A DNA stretch of 64,000 nt from Amphiura filiformis. Its lineage: Eukaryota > Echinodermata > Ophiuroidea > Amphilepidida > Amphiuridae. The position numbers and the translations under genes are program-made. Numbering within the stretch: position 1 is the stretch's first letter; each line of letters starts with the position of its first letter. Shown here one piece after another: positions 1 through 11,249 of this stretch. The DNA lies in NCBI RefSeq assembly GCF_039555335.1, contig NC_092640.1:29637704-29701703 (forward strand), given 5' to 3'. The notes below the pieces were generated by a model. It did no database searches. It saw only the letters and a list, made by a program, of their open reading frames with translations, and was not told the origin of the DNA.

Positions 1-229
1 GGGTCGCCACACAATATGTTTGGATCCTTCATGCTGTATCCAGACACAGTATGCATATGTCATGCATGTGCAGGGTAAAGACAAAACTTGTTGTATTGTT
101 AACCTTAACACCAGTAAATACCAATACCACAAACTAGCATACCTCCCCTTCAGCAGTGCAGGCATGGGAAACACAAAGGTCACCTCCAACCAAAACCCCC
201 CGGCAGTGTAGTAACAAATGAGAAATATG

Positions 230-745
230 TATTGGTCAGGGTGTTTCACCAAATACAAAATCAAGAAGTTGAAGTCTTGAAGTTGGAACAGGAGTGGTAA
301 CATTATACAAGTTTGGCTCCTTTACCACTAACTCATCAACATCCAAATCTAGGGGCTTCTCTGCACCAAAGAACACTCCATTTTGGTAATTGATAAGTCC
401 AGGACAAGGGGTACCACAACATGAATGTTACCCTCATCTAAACGACCATCTACATCCAGACTTGGAATAGGAGTGGTAACATTGTAACATGGGGGTGCTA
501 CACCTGATAAAAATTTGGCTTCTTTACCACTTACCTCATCAACATCGAAATCTAGGGGCTTCTCTGCACCAAACAACACCCTATTTAGGTAACTGATAAG
601 TCCAGGACCAGGGGGTACCACAACAGGAATGTTATCCTCATCTAAACCATCTACATCCAGACTAGGAGCTGGATCAGTTGTCATTGCATCATCTTCATGA
701 GTAAACATTTGTAGGACTTGTTGCAAGGAGAGTTGAGACATTTTG
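230..745 (-). pseudogene. Unrecognised duplicated ORF remnant
   Basis: I do not recognise this protein. A minus-strand ORF starts with ATG at 741 and reads 130 codons to 349. It holds two copies of a ~60-residue unit (DNA 461-667 and 281-465) containing motifs such as SLDVDG, VVVPPGPG, FGAEKPLD, DVDE and YNVTTP. The second unit has lost about one base in its proline-rich stretch, so its frame breaks; in the next frame the FGAEKPLDLDVDE motif continues to a stop near 220. No signal peptide or membrane segment is visible. It could be the last exon of a gene, or a domesticated or decayed transposon ORF. The matching codon phase of the two units suggests it was once coding. Confidence 0.35.
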
Positions 746-1020
746 AAGTAGGGTGTGGCAAGGTGGCCATCTTCTACATCGGGTCTGTTGAATGGAATAT
801 AGACAGATGTGTGAGCTAGATACTTGTGAGTAATGCTGAAGGGGTAAATTATTGTCTGCTTATAGTGTAGATGTAGAGGAGCTCCATTTCACAAGGACTT
901 ATAGTTGATCTTATGTTTAATATATCGCACATTAAGAACCTTAAACCGTAAATCAGATATTACTTTCATGTAAGCAAGCTTAGGGTTAGCCTAGTATCAA
1001 GACAGATTATACTGCTAATA

Positions 1021-1494
1021 GTCGTGTTCACATTTTGAGTTACACCCGGCGTAAACTTACGCTAACATTGATCAAAATTCCACAAATATTTTCCTTACTC
1101 CTACCGCGTGTCCACACCTAGCCTACTCCTAGCACTACGCCTACTAGTTCCAACAAGCATTCACTTCTGGTTGGCGTAAACATTGGCTACCACTTCCGGT
1201 GTTTCTGTGACCTTTATCAACCACGCGATATGTAATTTCTTAGTTCCGACCAACTAAAGGTCAAACTTACTCCGGGTGCCAGGAGTAATCTGCGTTTACA
1301 TTGCAACTTACGTCTGGCGGAGGTTACACCTACTTCTGACTTTTGTCAGGAGTAAATCGTCGGACGTACGCCTGGCGGAACTTACGCTGACCATCGTTCA
1401 CACTGCACCTACTCCTGGCAGCGCCTACCACTACTCCTAGCAACTTGCGCCGACCAAGTTCCGCCGGGCGTACGTCCGACAATGTGAACACGAC
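1021..1494. mobile_element. Short palindromic DNA transposon (MITE), TSD TAATA
   Basis: The ends are inverted copies: GTCGTGTTCACATT at 1021-1034 and AATGTGAACACGAC at 1481-1494. Further in, GGCGTAA/TTACGCC-type motifs (CGCCGGGCGTACG, CCCGGCGTAAAC) also mirror one another. The 5-base sequence TAATA lies directly outside both ends (1016-1020 and 1495-1499), as expected for a target-site duplication. No transposase ORF is present, so it is non-autonomous. Confidence 0.7.
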
Positions 1495-2312
1495 TAATAC
1501 AAAATAAACAGTAATAAAGCTTTGTTATCCCTCAATTAAGTCTTGACAATAGGCTCATTTCATGTATGCTTACAACAAGGATAGACCCCAGTGGAATGAA
1601 ATTCAAATTGACTCCAGATCAAGCTTTTGGTGCCTTTCATTAACTGAGTAACAACATATATCAAAACTGGTGTCCAATATGTAATACATAGTTTCTTTAA
1701 AAAAGTTATGACTAAATATTGCACAGAGTTCGTTTCTGGTGGTGCAAACTGGTCTACAGGTATAATAGGAGTAATAATATGTTTCCGATATAAGGTGACA
1801 CCTCATGACGTCACACTGGACAAATTCCAATCAGTGTCAGAAGAGCCAGGCAGAGGAGATTTGTAGGTGTAAATGCAATGGAGTAAATAAATCTGCAATC
1901 AATACAGCATTGATTTGCTAAGAATTGAACAGGACACCTGTCTCATCAAACCACTTTTATACCTCTTTGAAAGTGAAGTTGAGAAGAACTGATGATGATG
2001 ACAATTACAATTGTAAATAATAGATGACAATGACTTCCAGTGAAACTACACAACATTTAAGATCTCTTACCTAGAGTAGTACTGAGCTAGTAATGCACAT
2101 GTTTTCAAGAACAACTGCTGCAGTGATGACATGGTTGAGTTGAAATGGTTACGGTCTAGCAGACTTGAGAAATCTGGGAGTAAAAAAAGAAGAAACAAGT
2201 TTGAAAAGTGTGAGGCTTCTCCTATCGATGTTCAAGAATAGGAATGCCTACTTATTATGGGTGCAGTACATGAAGCCCTTGGATATAACTTCTTCTACAT
2301 GATGTAACAAAT

Positions 2313-3342
2313 GGGCTATTCTAGTTAGTATTCTTATACCCCTATGCAGTGTTGTAGTCAAGACCTCTATGTCCGAGACCGAGACCAAGACCTGCCCGTC
2401 CGAGATCGAGACCGAGACCGAGACCAAACGTTCCGAGACCAAGACCACCCCTTCCGAGACCGAGACCTCTAAGTTCCGAGACCAAGACCGAGACCTTGGT
2501 TTAATCCCGGGGGATACTCAAGTTTGGTTTGGGTAGGGGTACTGGTGTGCCGCTGAGAATTTGAAAGAGAACCCATCATTGTACCAACTTTTCAAGAAAT
2601 TTGGACCCTCAGTTTAACACTATTTGTCTTAATTTTTACAATTTTTCCTCCAAATTTTGAGAAAATTTCATAAATGTTGGCTACAGTGGAGGCAAAATTA
2701 GGCTAGTGTGTAAAGGGCAAGTGCGTGAAGCAATTGAGCAATTTTACCATATTTGGGCCCAAAACACTTTTGTGGGGAATATTCCCCTTAGTGGGATCCT
2801 CGCTTCCGCCATCTGCCCACCTATGTTTAATCATGAATTGGAAGCTATATGAACATGCTCACTTATATGATTCATTTATAACTTTTTATAACTTTATAAA
2901 ATGATTTCTATATCTTTATTCTTAACAATTTCTTCAACATTCATTGAAATTTAGGGTAAGGAATAAAAATATTGAACAACAATAGAAAATCATATCTTTT
3001 TCTTCAGGTCTCGACAGGTCTCGACCAAAAAAACGTTCGAGACCGACACTTTTGAGGTCCGTGACCGAGACTTTTGAGTTCCGAGACCAAGACCTTGACA
3101 TCCGAGACCGAGACACTGCAAAACCAGGTCTCGAGATGGTCTCGAGACCGAGACCTGGTCTCGAGACCTACAACACTGCCCCTATGAAAGACAACCTTCT
3201 TTAATCTTCCGCAGAGGCAGTATGAATTTCAAATGGGCTTACCTGAATGGGTGACACCATGGGAAATCTACACCTCCCATGTGGGAGATTAAGGTCATGT
3301 CTATAGGGGCTAGAGGGTGTATGGATTTCAATTGAAATAGCC
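2313..3342. mobile_element. Family-A MITE copy split by a hAT insertion
   Basis: The left part (2313-2346) begins GGGCTATTC and the right part (3187-3342) ends with the inverse, GAAATAGCC. Together they resemble the uninterrupted ~185-bp repeat at 50071-50255, whose ends read GGGCTATTCCAGTTGAA and its complement. The middle (2347-3178) is a separate transposon. Further relatives lie at 11250-11835 and 61191-61724. Confidence 0.6.
2347..3178. mobile_element. hAT-type non-autonomous transposon with GAGACC-repeat arms
   Basis: The terminal inverted repeats are CAGTGTTGTAG (2347-2357) and its complement ending at 3178. An exact 8-bp target-site duplication, CCCCTATG, flanks the element (2339-2346 and 3179-3186); 8 bp and a CAGTG start fit the hAT superfamily. 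Both arms are built of imperfect GAGACC/CCGAGACCAAGACC hexamer repeats (2360-2510 and 3005-3165). There is no transposase ORF. The inner ~500 bp is AT-rich and unremarkable. Confidence 0.8.
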
Positions 3343-4180
3343 GAATGCTTGTGGTACTATGGGAGCATTACAAATAAGCAGCATTGCAAGCAGGCTCAAG
3401 CAGCACATTATAAATGCTGAATTTGGTAATCTCCCACAACTATTAATATTATGGAGAGAAGAGCCAGATATATATACTATATACAGGACATTGTTCCAGG
3501 AGTGAAGAGCCAGCATCCAAACTGATCCACTGAATCCTGAAACATAGGAGAAAGAAACCAAGGATACCCGCCCTTACTTACACTCACATCCTCAAGAAAG
3601 GTATAGGACTGGAAGTAGCAGACTTTAAGACAGAAACCTATGGAAAGCCACTGTGGTGTTGAAACCCCACCCACCTTAACATGGCTGTGCACTCTATTAA
3701 GTTGTTTCTTAGTGAGGAATTCAGCTTTTTGATAGATTTTATTTCACTATTTCACTCATGTTTGCAATTTAAAAGGAATTAAAATCTTTGTTGAATTAGT
3801 GGGGTACACACACGCAAAACACATTGTGTTGTGTAGTTGTGCAATTTTTTAATGTGCAGACATGCTATATGTTATGCCTACGCGATGGTTATCTGCATGT
3901 GCGGCGCAACCTATAATTCACTGGTATCTTGTGGTTGAATCCCTCTATTTTAGCTGACAAAATGTGAGGTTTTGCTTTTCTAAGTTCGTTCGTCGATTTA
4001 AATATCAAGTTGAATGAATTTCGATCAAACTTTTCAACATGCTGTGGATTTACTCAATGAAATGTGAGGGAGTCCTGTGAGCTTGGATAAAAACACAAAA
4101 TGTCACAATTTTTAACTTTTAATGTCCATTTCTAGGTGAAATGATTTGGGTCCAATGACAATTTTAAGGAAAATACAAAT
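3343..4180. other. Non-coding stretch, nothing recognised
   Basis: Stops occur in all frames at short intervals and I see no splice-bounded exon with a recognisable product. The stretch is AT-rich. It ends at an inverted repeat that has a partner at 10853-10915. Confidence 0.4.
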
Positions 4181-4183
4181 ATC

Positions 4184-4242
4184 TTAGGGAACAACCCAAA
4201 AGTTCGATGAAGCCCTATAAACGAAAGTCCTTTCGTTAAGGA
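4184..4242 (+). repeat. Repeat with an inverted partner 6.6 kb away
   Basis: About 55 bp reading TTAGGGAACAACCCAAAAG onward through ACGAAAGTCCTTTCGTTA is found almost unchanged in inverted orientation at 10853-10915. The core ACGAAAGTCCTTTCGT is itself near-palindromic. The pair could be the ends of one large composite element or two copies of a small repeat. Confidence 0.55.
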
Positions 4243-4539
4243 GGGAGGGGGTCAAAAAGTCCGATTACGTTTGTAAAAAAGTAGTTAAAACATCGGTCAA
4301 AGTTTATCTTTTTTAAAGGATTTAATATATACATTTTTTTTACATTTTTTTCTGAAGTACGATGACATTTCACAGTGGTTGCTTCAAAATGATTTCAAAT
4401 CAATATAGAGTGCAGTACTCGCAACCTGCAACTTGTAAGTTCATTTTTAAAGCAGCTGTACCGCATTTTGTTTTTTTATTTGAAAATCCAGCATTTTAGA
4501 ATTTCCTCCATAAACGCGTATTTTGGGGGGGCTTTGGGC

Positions 4540-4715
4540 GCCAGCCCGAAAAAAAAGGCGGCAAAAAAAAAAAAAAAGAAAAGAAAAGAAAAAAAAAAAA
4601 AAAAAAAAAAAAAAGAAAAGAAAAGAGAAAAGGAAAAAAGAAGGAAAGAAAAAAAGAGAAAAAGAAAAAGAAGGAAAGAAAAAAACAGAAAGAAGAACTA
4701 GAAACCACTTGTGTT
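4540..4715. repeat. A-rich purine low-complexity tract
   Basis: Runs of A with interspersed G (AAAAG, AAGAAAAG) extend about 150 bases. Several lysine-rich or phenylalanine-rich ORFs over this tract on both strands are artefacts of the composition. Confidence 0.9.
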
Positions 4716-6907
4716 TGAGCAAACACGAATATCTATGCCCGTGACCCCACCCCTTAACCAAGCACTCCCCATGCAAAAGTTACTGACCAACATGTGAAAG
4801 CCCTTGTTATAAACTTTAATTGATATAAGTATCAATCATCCTCATAGCACCTAAAATTAAAAAAGCGCCCAATTGGGCGCCAAATCAAAAGTTGGTGACC
4901 ACCATGTGGAAGCCCTTGTTATAAACTTTAATGATATAAGTATTATCCCCATAGCACCTTAAATATAAAAGCGCCCAATTGGGCGCCAAATCCAAAAGTT
5001 GGTGACCATTATATGGAAGCCCTTTTTGTAAGCTTTAATTGATATAAGAATCATCCTCATAGCACTTAAAATATTTTAAAAAGCGCCCAATTGGTCGCCA
5101 AATCTAAAAAAACTGGTGACCACCCCCTTGGTCACCCCCTTACAAACCGTGACAACCCTTAACCCTCCTAACACCCATTAACCAACCATACTCCATGTCC
5201 CACAATGACAGCCTTTTGAGGTGGTCCAAGGCACCAATATCAAAATGCCTACACATTCCCTTTTAAGGATATTTTGTTAAGTGATCAATTTCCTTGACGT
5301 GCGATTCGGGCCGTTATCATTGCAAACACAGGTAGCTAACAAAACGCTACCTATTGCGTTACACTGTGTTAATAGGTTGTACCTAGTTTGCTTTTTAAAG
5401 CCTTTGAACTTTGACCTCTGGGGTTGTGGCTACCATAGAATACATCTAGGGTCATGGGCCATCATTGTACCAAGTATGAACCCTGAGGGCGCTGTAGTTC
5501 TTGAGCTAGAGCTGTTTGAAATTTTACACATATTGCTCCCTGTAGCCCATGACATTTGACCTCTGGGGTCGATGTTAATTCAGGAAATATCTAAGGGTCA
5601 TGGGCCATCATTGTACCAAGCATGAACCCTGAGGGTGCTATAGTTCTTTAGCTAAAGCGGTTTTAAAAATTACACATATTGCTCCCTGTAGCCTGTGACC
5701 TTTGACCTCTGGGGTCGTGGCTACCATAAGTTACTTCTAGAGGTCATGGGCCATCATTATACTAAGTATGAACCCTGAGGGCGCTGTAGTTCTTGAGCTA
5801 GAGCTGTTTGAAATTTTACATATTGCCCCCTGTAGCCCATGACCTTTGACCTCTGGGGTCGAGGTACTCTAGGATGATGCTAAGGGCCATGGGCCATCAG
5901 TATACCAAGTTTGGGCCCAGAGGCTGCTTTGGTTCTTGAGCTAGAGGGGTGCAAAAAGTGATCTTGAGAAGAAGAAGAACTAGAAACCACAGTTGTGTTT
6001 AACCAAACACGAATATCTATGCCCGTGACCCCACCCCTTAACCAAGCACCCCCCTTGTCCCATCATGAAAACCTTTTGAAGTGGTCCAAGGAATCAAAAC
6101 CAAAATGCCTACACATTCCCTTTTAAGGGAGTTTTTGTCAAGTGATCAGTTTTCTTGACGTATGATTCAGACCGTTATCATTGCAAACACAGGTAGCTAA
6201 CAAAATACTACCTATTGCGCAACACTGTGTTAATATGTCGTACCAATTTTGCTTTTTAAAGTCTTTAGACTTTGACCTCTGGGGGATGCGGCTAATATAG
6301 AATACATCAAGGGTCATGGGTCATCATTGTACCAAATATGAACCCTGAGGGCGCTGTAGTTCTTGAGCTACAGCTGTTTGAAATTTTACACATATTGCTC
6401 ACTGTAGCCCATGACCTTTGACCTCTGGGGTCGATGTTACCGCAGGAAATATCTAAGGGTCATGGGTCATCATTGTACCAAGCATGAACCCTGAGGGCGC
6501 TATAGTTCTTGAGCTAGAGCAGTTTTAAAATTTACACATATTGCCCCTGTAGCCTGTGACCTTTGACCTCTGGGGTCGAGGCTACATTACGTTACATTTA
6601 GGGGTCATGGGCCATCATTATACTAAGTATGAACCCTGAGGGCGCTATAGTTCTTGAGCTAGAGCCGTTTGAAATTTTACACATATTGCCCCCTGTAGCC
6701 CACGACCTTTGACCTCTGGGGTCGGGGTACCCTAGGATGATGCTAGGGGTCACGGGCCATCACTATACCAAGTTTGGGCCCCGAGGCTACTTTGGTTCTT
6801 GAGCTAGAGGAGTGCAAAAAGTGATCTTGAGAAGAAGAAGAAGGAGATGGAGAAGACTAAACAGAACAAATACAATATCTATGCCACCGTTCCACGGGCA
6901 TAGATAA
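4690..6907. repeat. Composite tandem repeat region
   Basis: The motif GAAGAAGAACTAGAAACCAC followed by AATATCTATGCCCGTGACC occurs at ~4690 and ~5970, and the sequence after 5165 is repeated with an offset of about 860 bases. The first block also has three ~105-bp units centred on GCGCCCAATTGGGCGCC (4776-5115). Each block then has about four ~145-bp units containing GACCTTTGACCTCTGGGGTCG and CCCTGAGGGCGCTGTAGTTC. The region ends with CACGGGCATAGAT near 6895-6906, the complement of the ATCTATGCCCGTG seen at its start, so the whole may be one mobile element with inverted ends. Confidence 0.7.
5696..6569 (-). promoter_or_regulatory. Cluster of DR1 nuclear-receptor-type motifs in a repeat
   Basis: The 13-mer TGACCTTTGACCT, complement of the DR1 element AGGTCAAAGGTCA, occurs exactly at 5696-5708, 5840-5852, 6412-6424 and 6557-6569, with one-mismatch relatives near 5550 and 6700. 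DR1 is the established binding site for RXR/HNF4/PPAR-type receptors. The motifs are part of the ~145-bp repeat unit, so repetition explains their number; binding is not shown. Confidence 0.4.
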
Positions 6908-6930
6908 AGAAAATTACGCTTATCACCTAT

Positions 6931-8440
6931 AAGGGCGGCACATTTTAGTAGGGTGGCGTGTAATCAGGCAATAATTAGGGGGGAGCACTATTATGCCTAC
7001 ATGGTGCACACAAGGAGGGCGGCTTATGGGGCGACACATACAAGGGGAGCGGTGGCTTGTGAGGGCTGCACATGGTCAACTTGTAACCAAGATAAAAGAG
7101 GGGGTGGAAATGTACAACAAGTCTATGCCTACAGGGTGAGCTATCACAAGGGGGGGCGGCTTGTGACGGGCGGCACATACACTGAGGAAGGCGGTTTGTA
7201 ACCAGGACAAAAGTAGAGGGAGGGAGGAGAGAAAAACGCTTGTTGGTCATCTGTAGGCTAGGGCGGCACATCGTGACTTGTAACCAGGGGAAAAGAGAGG
7301 ATGAAAAGTTAGTTCACACTTTTTGACTATATGGGCCTGCAAGGAGGGGTGGCTAGTGGGGCAGCACACAGAAGTATGGGGGATTTGGGGCGGCACATAC
7401 AAGGAAGGCGGCTTGTAACAAGGAAAAAAGGTAGAATGGAGAGAAAAACGCTTGTGACCTAGGCCTATCACAAGGGGGCGGCTTGTGACGGGCGGCATAT
7501 ACAAGGAAGGCGGTTTGTAACCGGGACAAAAGTAGAGAAAGGGCGGCACATTTTAGTAGGGTGGCGTGTAATCAGGCAATAATTAGGGGGAGAGAGAGAA
7601 CTATAATGATGCCTACAGGGTGGCATATACAAGGAGGGCGGCTTATGGGGCGACACATACAAGGGGAGCGGTGGCTTGCGAGGGCGGCACATGGTCAACT
7701 TGTAACCAAGATAAAAGAGGGGTGGAAATGTACAACAAGTCTAATATGCCTACAGGGTGACCTATCACAAGGGCGCGGCCTGTGACGGGCGGCACATACA
7801 AGGAAGGCGGTTTAAACCAGGACAAAAGTAGAGGGAGGAGGAGAGAAAACGCTTGTTGGTCATCTGTAGAGGCAGCGGCACATCGTGACTTGTAACCAGG
7901 GGAAAAGAGAGGGTGAAAAGTTAGTTGAACTTCACACTTTTTTACTATATGGGCCTGCAAGGAGAGGTGGCTATAGGCAGCACACAGAAGTATGGGGGAT
8001 TTAGGGGCGGCACATACAAAGAAGGCGGCTTGTAACAAGAAAAAAAAGTAAAATGGAGAGAAAAACGCTTGTCAGCCACCCATTTGTATAAGGGCCGCAC
8101 TTGTTGGCTTGTAACCAAGAGAAACAGGCGTTATAAATATAGGTGAAGGAGGCGGCTTGTGAGGCGACACATACAAGGAGGGTGACTTGTAACCAGGACA
8201 AAGGTACAGGGAGGGAGGAGAGAAAAACGCTTGTCAGTCACATATAAATGGCGGCACATCATGATTCTTAACCAGGTGAAAAGAGGGAGTGGAAACAGTA
8301 TATCACGCTGTGTAACTATGGGCCTACATTGTGACACATAGAAGGAAGGTGGCTTGTGGGCGGCACTACATAAAACTAAGGCGGCTTATGGGACGGCACA
8401 TACAATGAAGATGGCTTATTACCAGGAATAAAGCAGATGA
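6931..8440. repeat. GGCGGC-rich tandem repeats
   Basis: Short motifs GGCGGCACATACAAGG, GGCGGCTTGTAACCAGG and GAGAGAAAAACGCTTGT recur throughout. A larger copy of ~608 bp is visible: GGGCGGCACATTTTAGTAGG occurs at 6931 and again at 7539 with the following sequence conserved. ORFs here are frame accidents of the repeat. Confidence 0.75.
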
Positions 8441-8599
8441 AGGAGAGAAAACCGCATATATTTATATGGTGGTTTTCAACAGTGGTGTAACGACCGTGGG
8501 CAGAGAGGGGCACGTTCCCTGGGCGCCACCCTTGGGGCGCCGAATTGACCAATTCAACATCGATTCTGCGCCCCTCCTAGCGATGAAAGTCAAAAATTA

Positions 8600-9650
8600 C
8601 GCGCGCTTCGCGCGCATTTATGCTCAAATTCATTTGAAAGATCAATTTACGATATTCAACTTCATTATCATGATTATATAGGCCTAACCAAAATTAATGA
8701 GTGATAGGTCCTATTTGTGCAAATTTTCGCAAAGGCGAGATGTGGACGAAGAACTAATGATTTTGCAAGATCGACAAAATAATGTGCGCATCCCATCACC
8801 CTTCCGCACCGCGGCCTTCATCATGGAGATTAGCCATGGGCATCTATAGGCGTAAATCCCAGGGGGAATGGGGTTAAATCCCCATATATTGATAGGGGGT
8901 GATTCATACAATCACCCCCCATGTTGACACCTGTATGTGGATTTCTGACCAAATTAACCTTATAGAGTGCCAATTTGTGCGCGTTTCGCGCGAATTTATT
9001 CCACTTTTATACCATACTTCGCCAGTTTAGCTTCAATCATGGTCAATTTTTCTGGCACTTCGAGCGCATTTGTACCGTAAACTGATTTTATCACTGAAAG
9101 GCTCTGGATTCACTGTACTTCAAGAAAATTTCCAACCCATCCATGTTAAAAAGAAATCTACGCCACTGTCCATAGGGCAGGGTGGCAAGTCAGAACCCTC
9201 CCTGTTTAGTCGAGAGAAATTTACGATTTGCATTATCCTTTTGGTCTATTTTAAACCCAAATTAAGCCCATTTTGGAACATTAGTATTAAAATGCCAGAT
9301 TGCAGCGCGCTTCGCGCGTATTTATCTCGGCAAACCCATTCTGTGAGTAGATCTGTGAGACGCCCCATTGGAAATTCCATTTTTTTTTCATCTCAAACTT
9401 GAACACAATCACGAATCTCAAAAACGAGAGTCATAATTCCATCATTTCTATTATGTAAATCATAAATATGAGTGCTGTAGGCAGCTCCTCTGGTGCCTAG
9501 AATAAGCATAAAACTCATGAGCTTGATCAAAGTACCGGGACTAAATTAACCATATGTTGTAAAAGGCCTATACATCTTCCTTTAGCACAATTGTTCATTT
9601 TAGCATTGAAATTGCAATTTTTCGCACGCTTCGCGCGCAGTTGTCCCGGT
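8600..9650. repeat. Dispersed units with CGCGCTTCGCGCG palindromes
   Basis: A GC-rich palindrome (variants of GCGCGCTTCGCGCGCA) followed by TTTAT-like sequence occurs near 8603, 8976, 9303 and 9625, about 320-370 bp apart. The sequence between copies shows weak similarity, for example the repeated CCAAATTAACC/AAATTAACC-type motifs. This looks like a degraded repeat array; no coding function is visible. Confidence 0.5.
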
Positions 9651-9942
9651 GATGTTCTTTTAGTAGGCATAGGAAATCAGTGGGACGATTTGGAACTGAG
9701 GAGGGAGAATATGCCCCTCAGACACCCCCTCCAGCTTATGGAGAAACAAGTAGAAATTGATGCACCAAACGGTTTCAATTTAGACCTTCATTTGGCAATA
9801 TTTTACGAGGGGGGGGCGGACATGCATCTCTCAGATACCCCATGCGTATGGATAAACAAGTGAAAAATGATCCACAAAATGGCTTCAATTTGGACCATCA
9901 TTTACCAAAACTTTCAAACTTCTGAGTAGACACCCTCCTACG

Positions 9943-10408
9943 TATAGACCTTTTTCTGATGACGTCACCTAATCGATATTGGGGTCTCAGATGTAAACAA
10001 ACAACATGTGCGTTTCCCACATGCCCACAATGTGAAAACACCAAATACTGCGTATTTTCTCCTCTGTTTTGTCATGTTTCACATTAGCTTCCTTAAAATA
10101 ATTTTTTAAATGGAACTGTATACTGGTTATCTTTGTTTCAGCTTGTTTTGATACCACAAAATACAAAAGATACGGAAAAACCGCCATGCTATTTGAAAAT
10201 TAATCTTTGTTTTGTTTCACATTTTTGTTTACTTTTTACACCGTGAAGAACTAAACGTGTACTGCGAGCTTGCAATTCAGCGCAGGACGCATAGCGGGGC
10301 GCAAAGTTGATCGCACGCGCCGGCGCGGTATTTGCGTTTGGGTGCTGATGACTCGAATGCTGGACCCCAATATCGATTGATTGGTGACGTCTGAGAAAAA
10401 GGTTTATA
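9943..10408. mobile_element. MITE with long inverted ends and CRE-like site
   Basis: The left end (9943 on) reads TATAGACCTTTTTCTGATGA and the right end (to 10408) is its near complement, with ATCGATATTGGGG and its inverse further in (inverted ends of ~40 bp). The left end contains a perfect CRE palindrome TGACGTCA (9959-9966). A TA-type target is likely because both ends abut TATA, but the exact duplication cannot be fixed. Confidence 0.6.
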
Positions 10409-10612
10409 GATAAACAAGTGCCCGTTTTCTCTTCTCTTTTGAACACAAAATCAGTTTTGGTCCACGAATTGCTTCATTTTCACTTTTTCTAAGTATAATT
10501 TTACATTATAATAGTGTCAAAATCGTCCACCAAATGGCTTCAATCGGGCTTTCATTTTGCGATTTTTTCCCAAATTCTTAGGAGATAACATTCCCCTCAG
10601 ACTTCCCAAATG

Positions 10613-10645
10613 ATCGGGTGGTGTGTGTCGGGGGGGGGGGGGAGG
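10613..10645. repeat. Poly-G run
   Basis: A run of about 14 G residues follows GTGTGTGTC. It is low-complexity sequence of uncertain true length. Confidence 0.8.
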
Positions 10646-10852
10646 GCGCCATCCTGTATCTTTTCTCCAGGGCGGCACAAACCATCTCAGCCCCCCGGGT
10701 AAGGGCCTTCTAGATACGCCACTGATATCCTAGTATTGTTGCACCCCCTCCACAACCCTATCCACCATAGCGACGGCCTTGTATCCTTTGAATATACAGG
10801 TTGGAATTTTCGATATTTGACACTTACGTTAGAGTGGAGGGGGGAGGGGGTT

Positions 10853-10915
10853 AGCCTTCTAACGAAAGGACTTTCGTTTATAGGGCTTCATCGAACTTTT
10901 GGGTTGTTCCCTTAG
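10853..10915 (-). repeat. Inverted partner of the 4184-4242 repeat
   Basis: This is the complement of the repeat at 4184-4242, including the AACGAAAGGACTTTCGTT near-palindrome and GGGTTGTTCCCTTA. Confidence 0.55.
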
Positions 10916-11249
10916 GAAACCCTTGCAATAAAATGGATCAACCCATTTAGTGATTATATTTCAACCAATATCTTCAGAGATTGTCCAATCACTTTCACTT
11001 CTTTTCTTGCGTGCTAGCTTCCTTCTAATGAATACAAGAAAATGAAACTCAATGTAACAGTATATTTAAGATGCAAACATAGTGCTTGTTTAGTGCTGAT
11101 CAGATAAAAGAATGAGTAAAACAAAACTGTTATAGAAAGTAATCTTGAATGAAACGAAACTAGTGGAAAGCAATTTTGCATGAAACTCATTTTCTGTACA
11201 AACGTCACAATCTCCCAAGCATCCTGTTATATTGAGATAAGCCTATATT

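Noticed and set aside
4447-4776. Lysine-rich and phenylalanine-rich ORFs on both strands
   Set aside because: They are produced by an A-rich purine tract and have no other coding evidence.
6953-8337. Many ~70-130-codon ORFs rich in Pro/Ser/Cys
   Set aside because: They are frame accidents of the GGCGGC tandem repeats and have no independent support.
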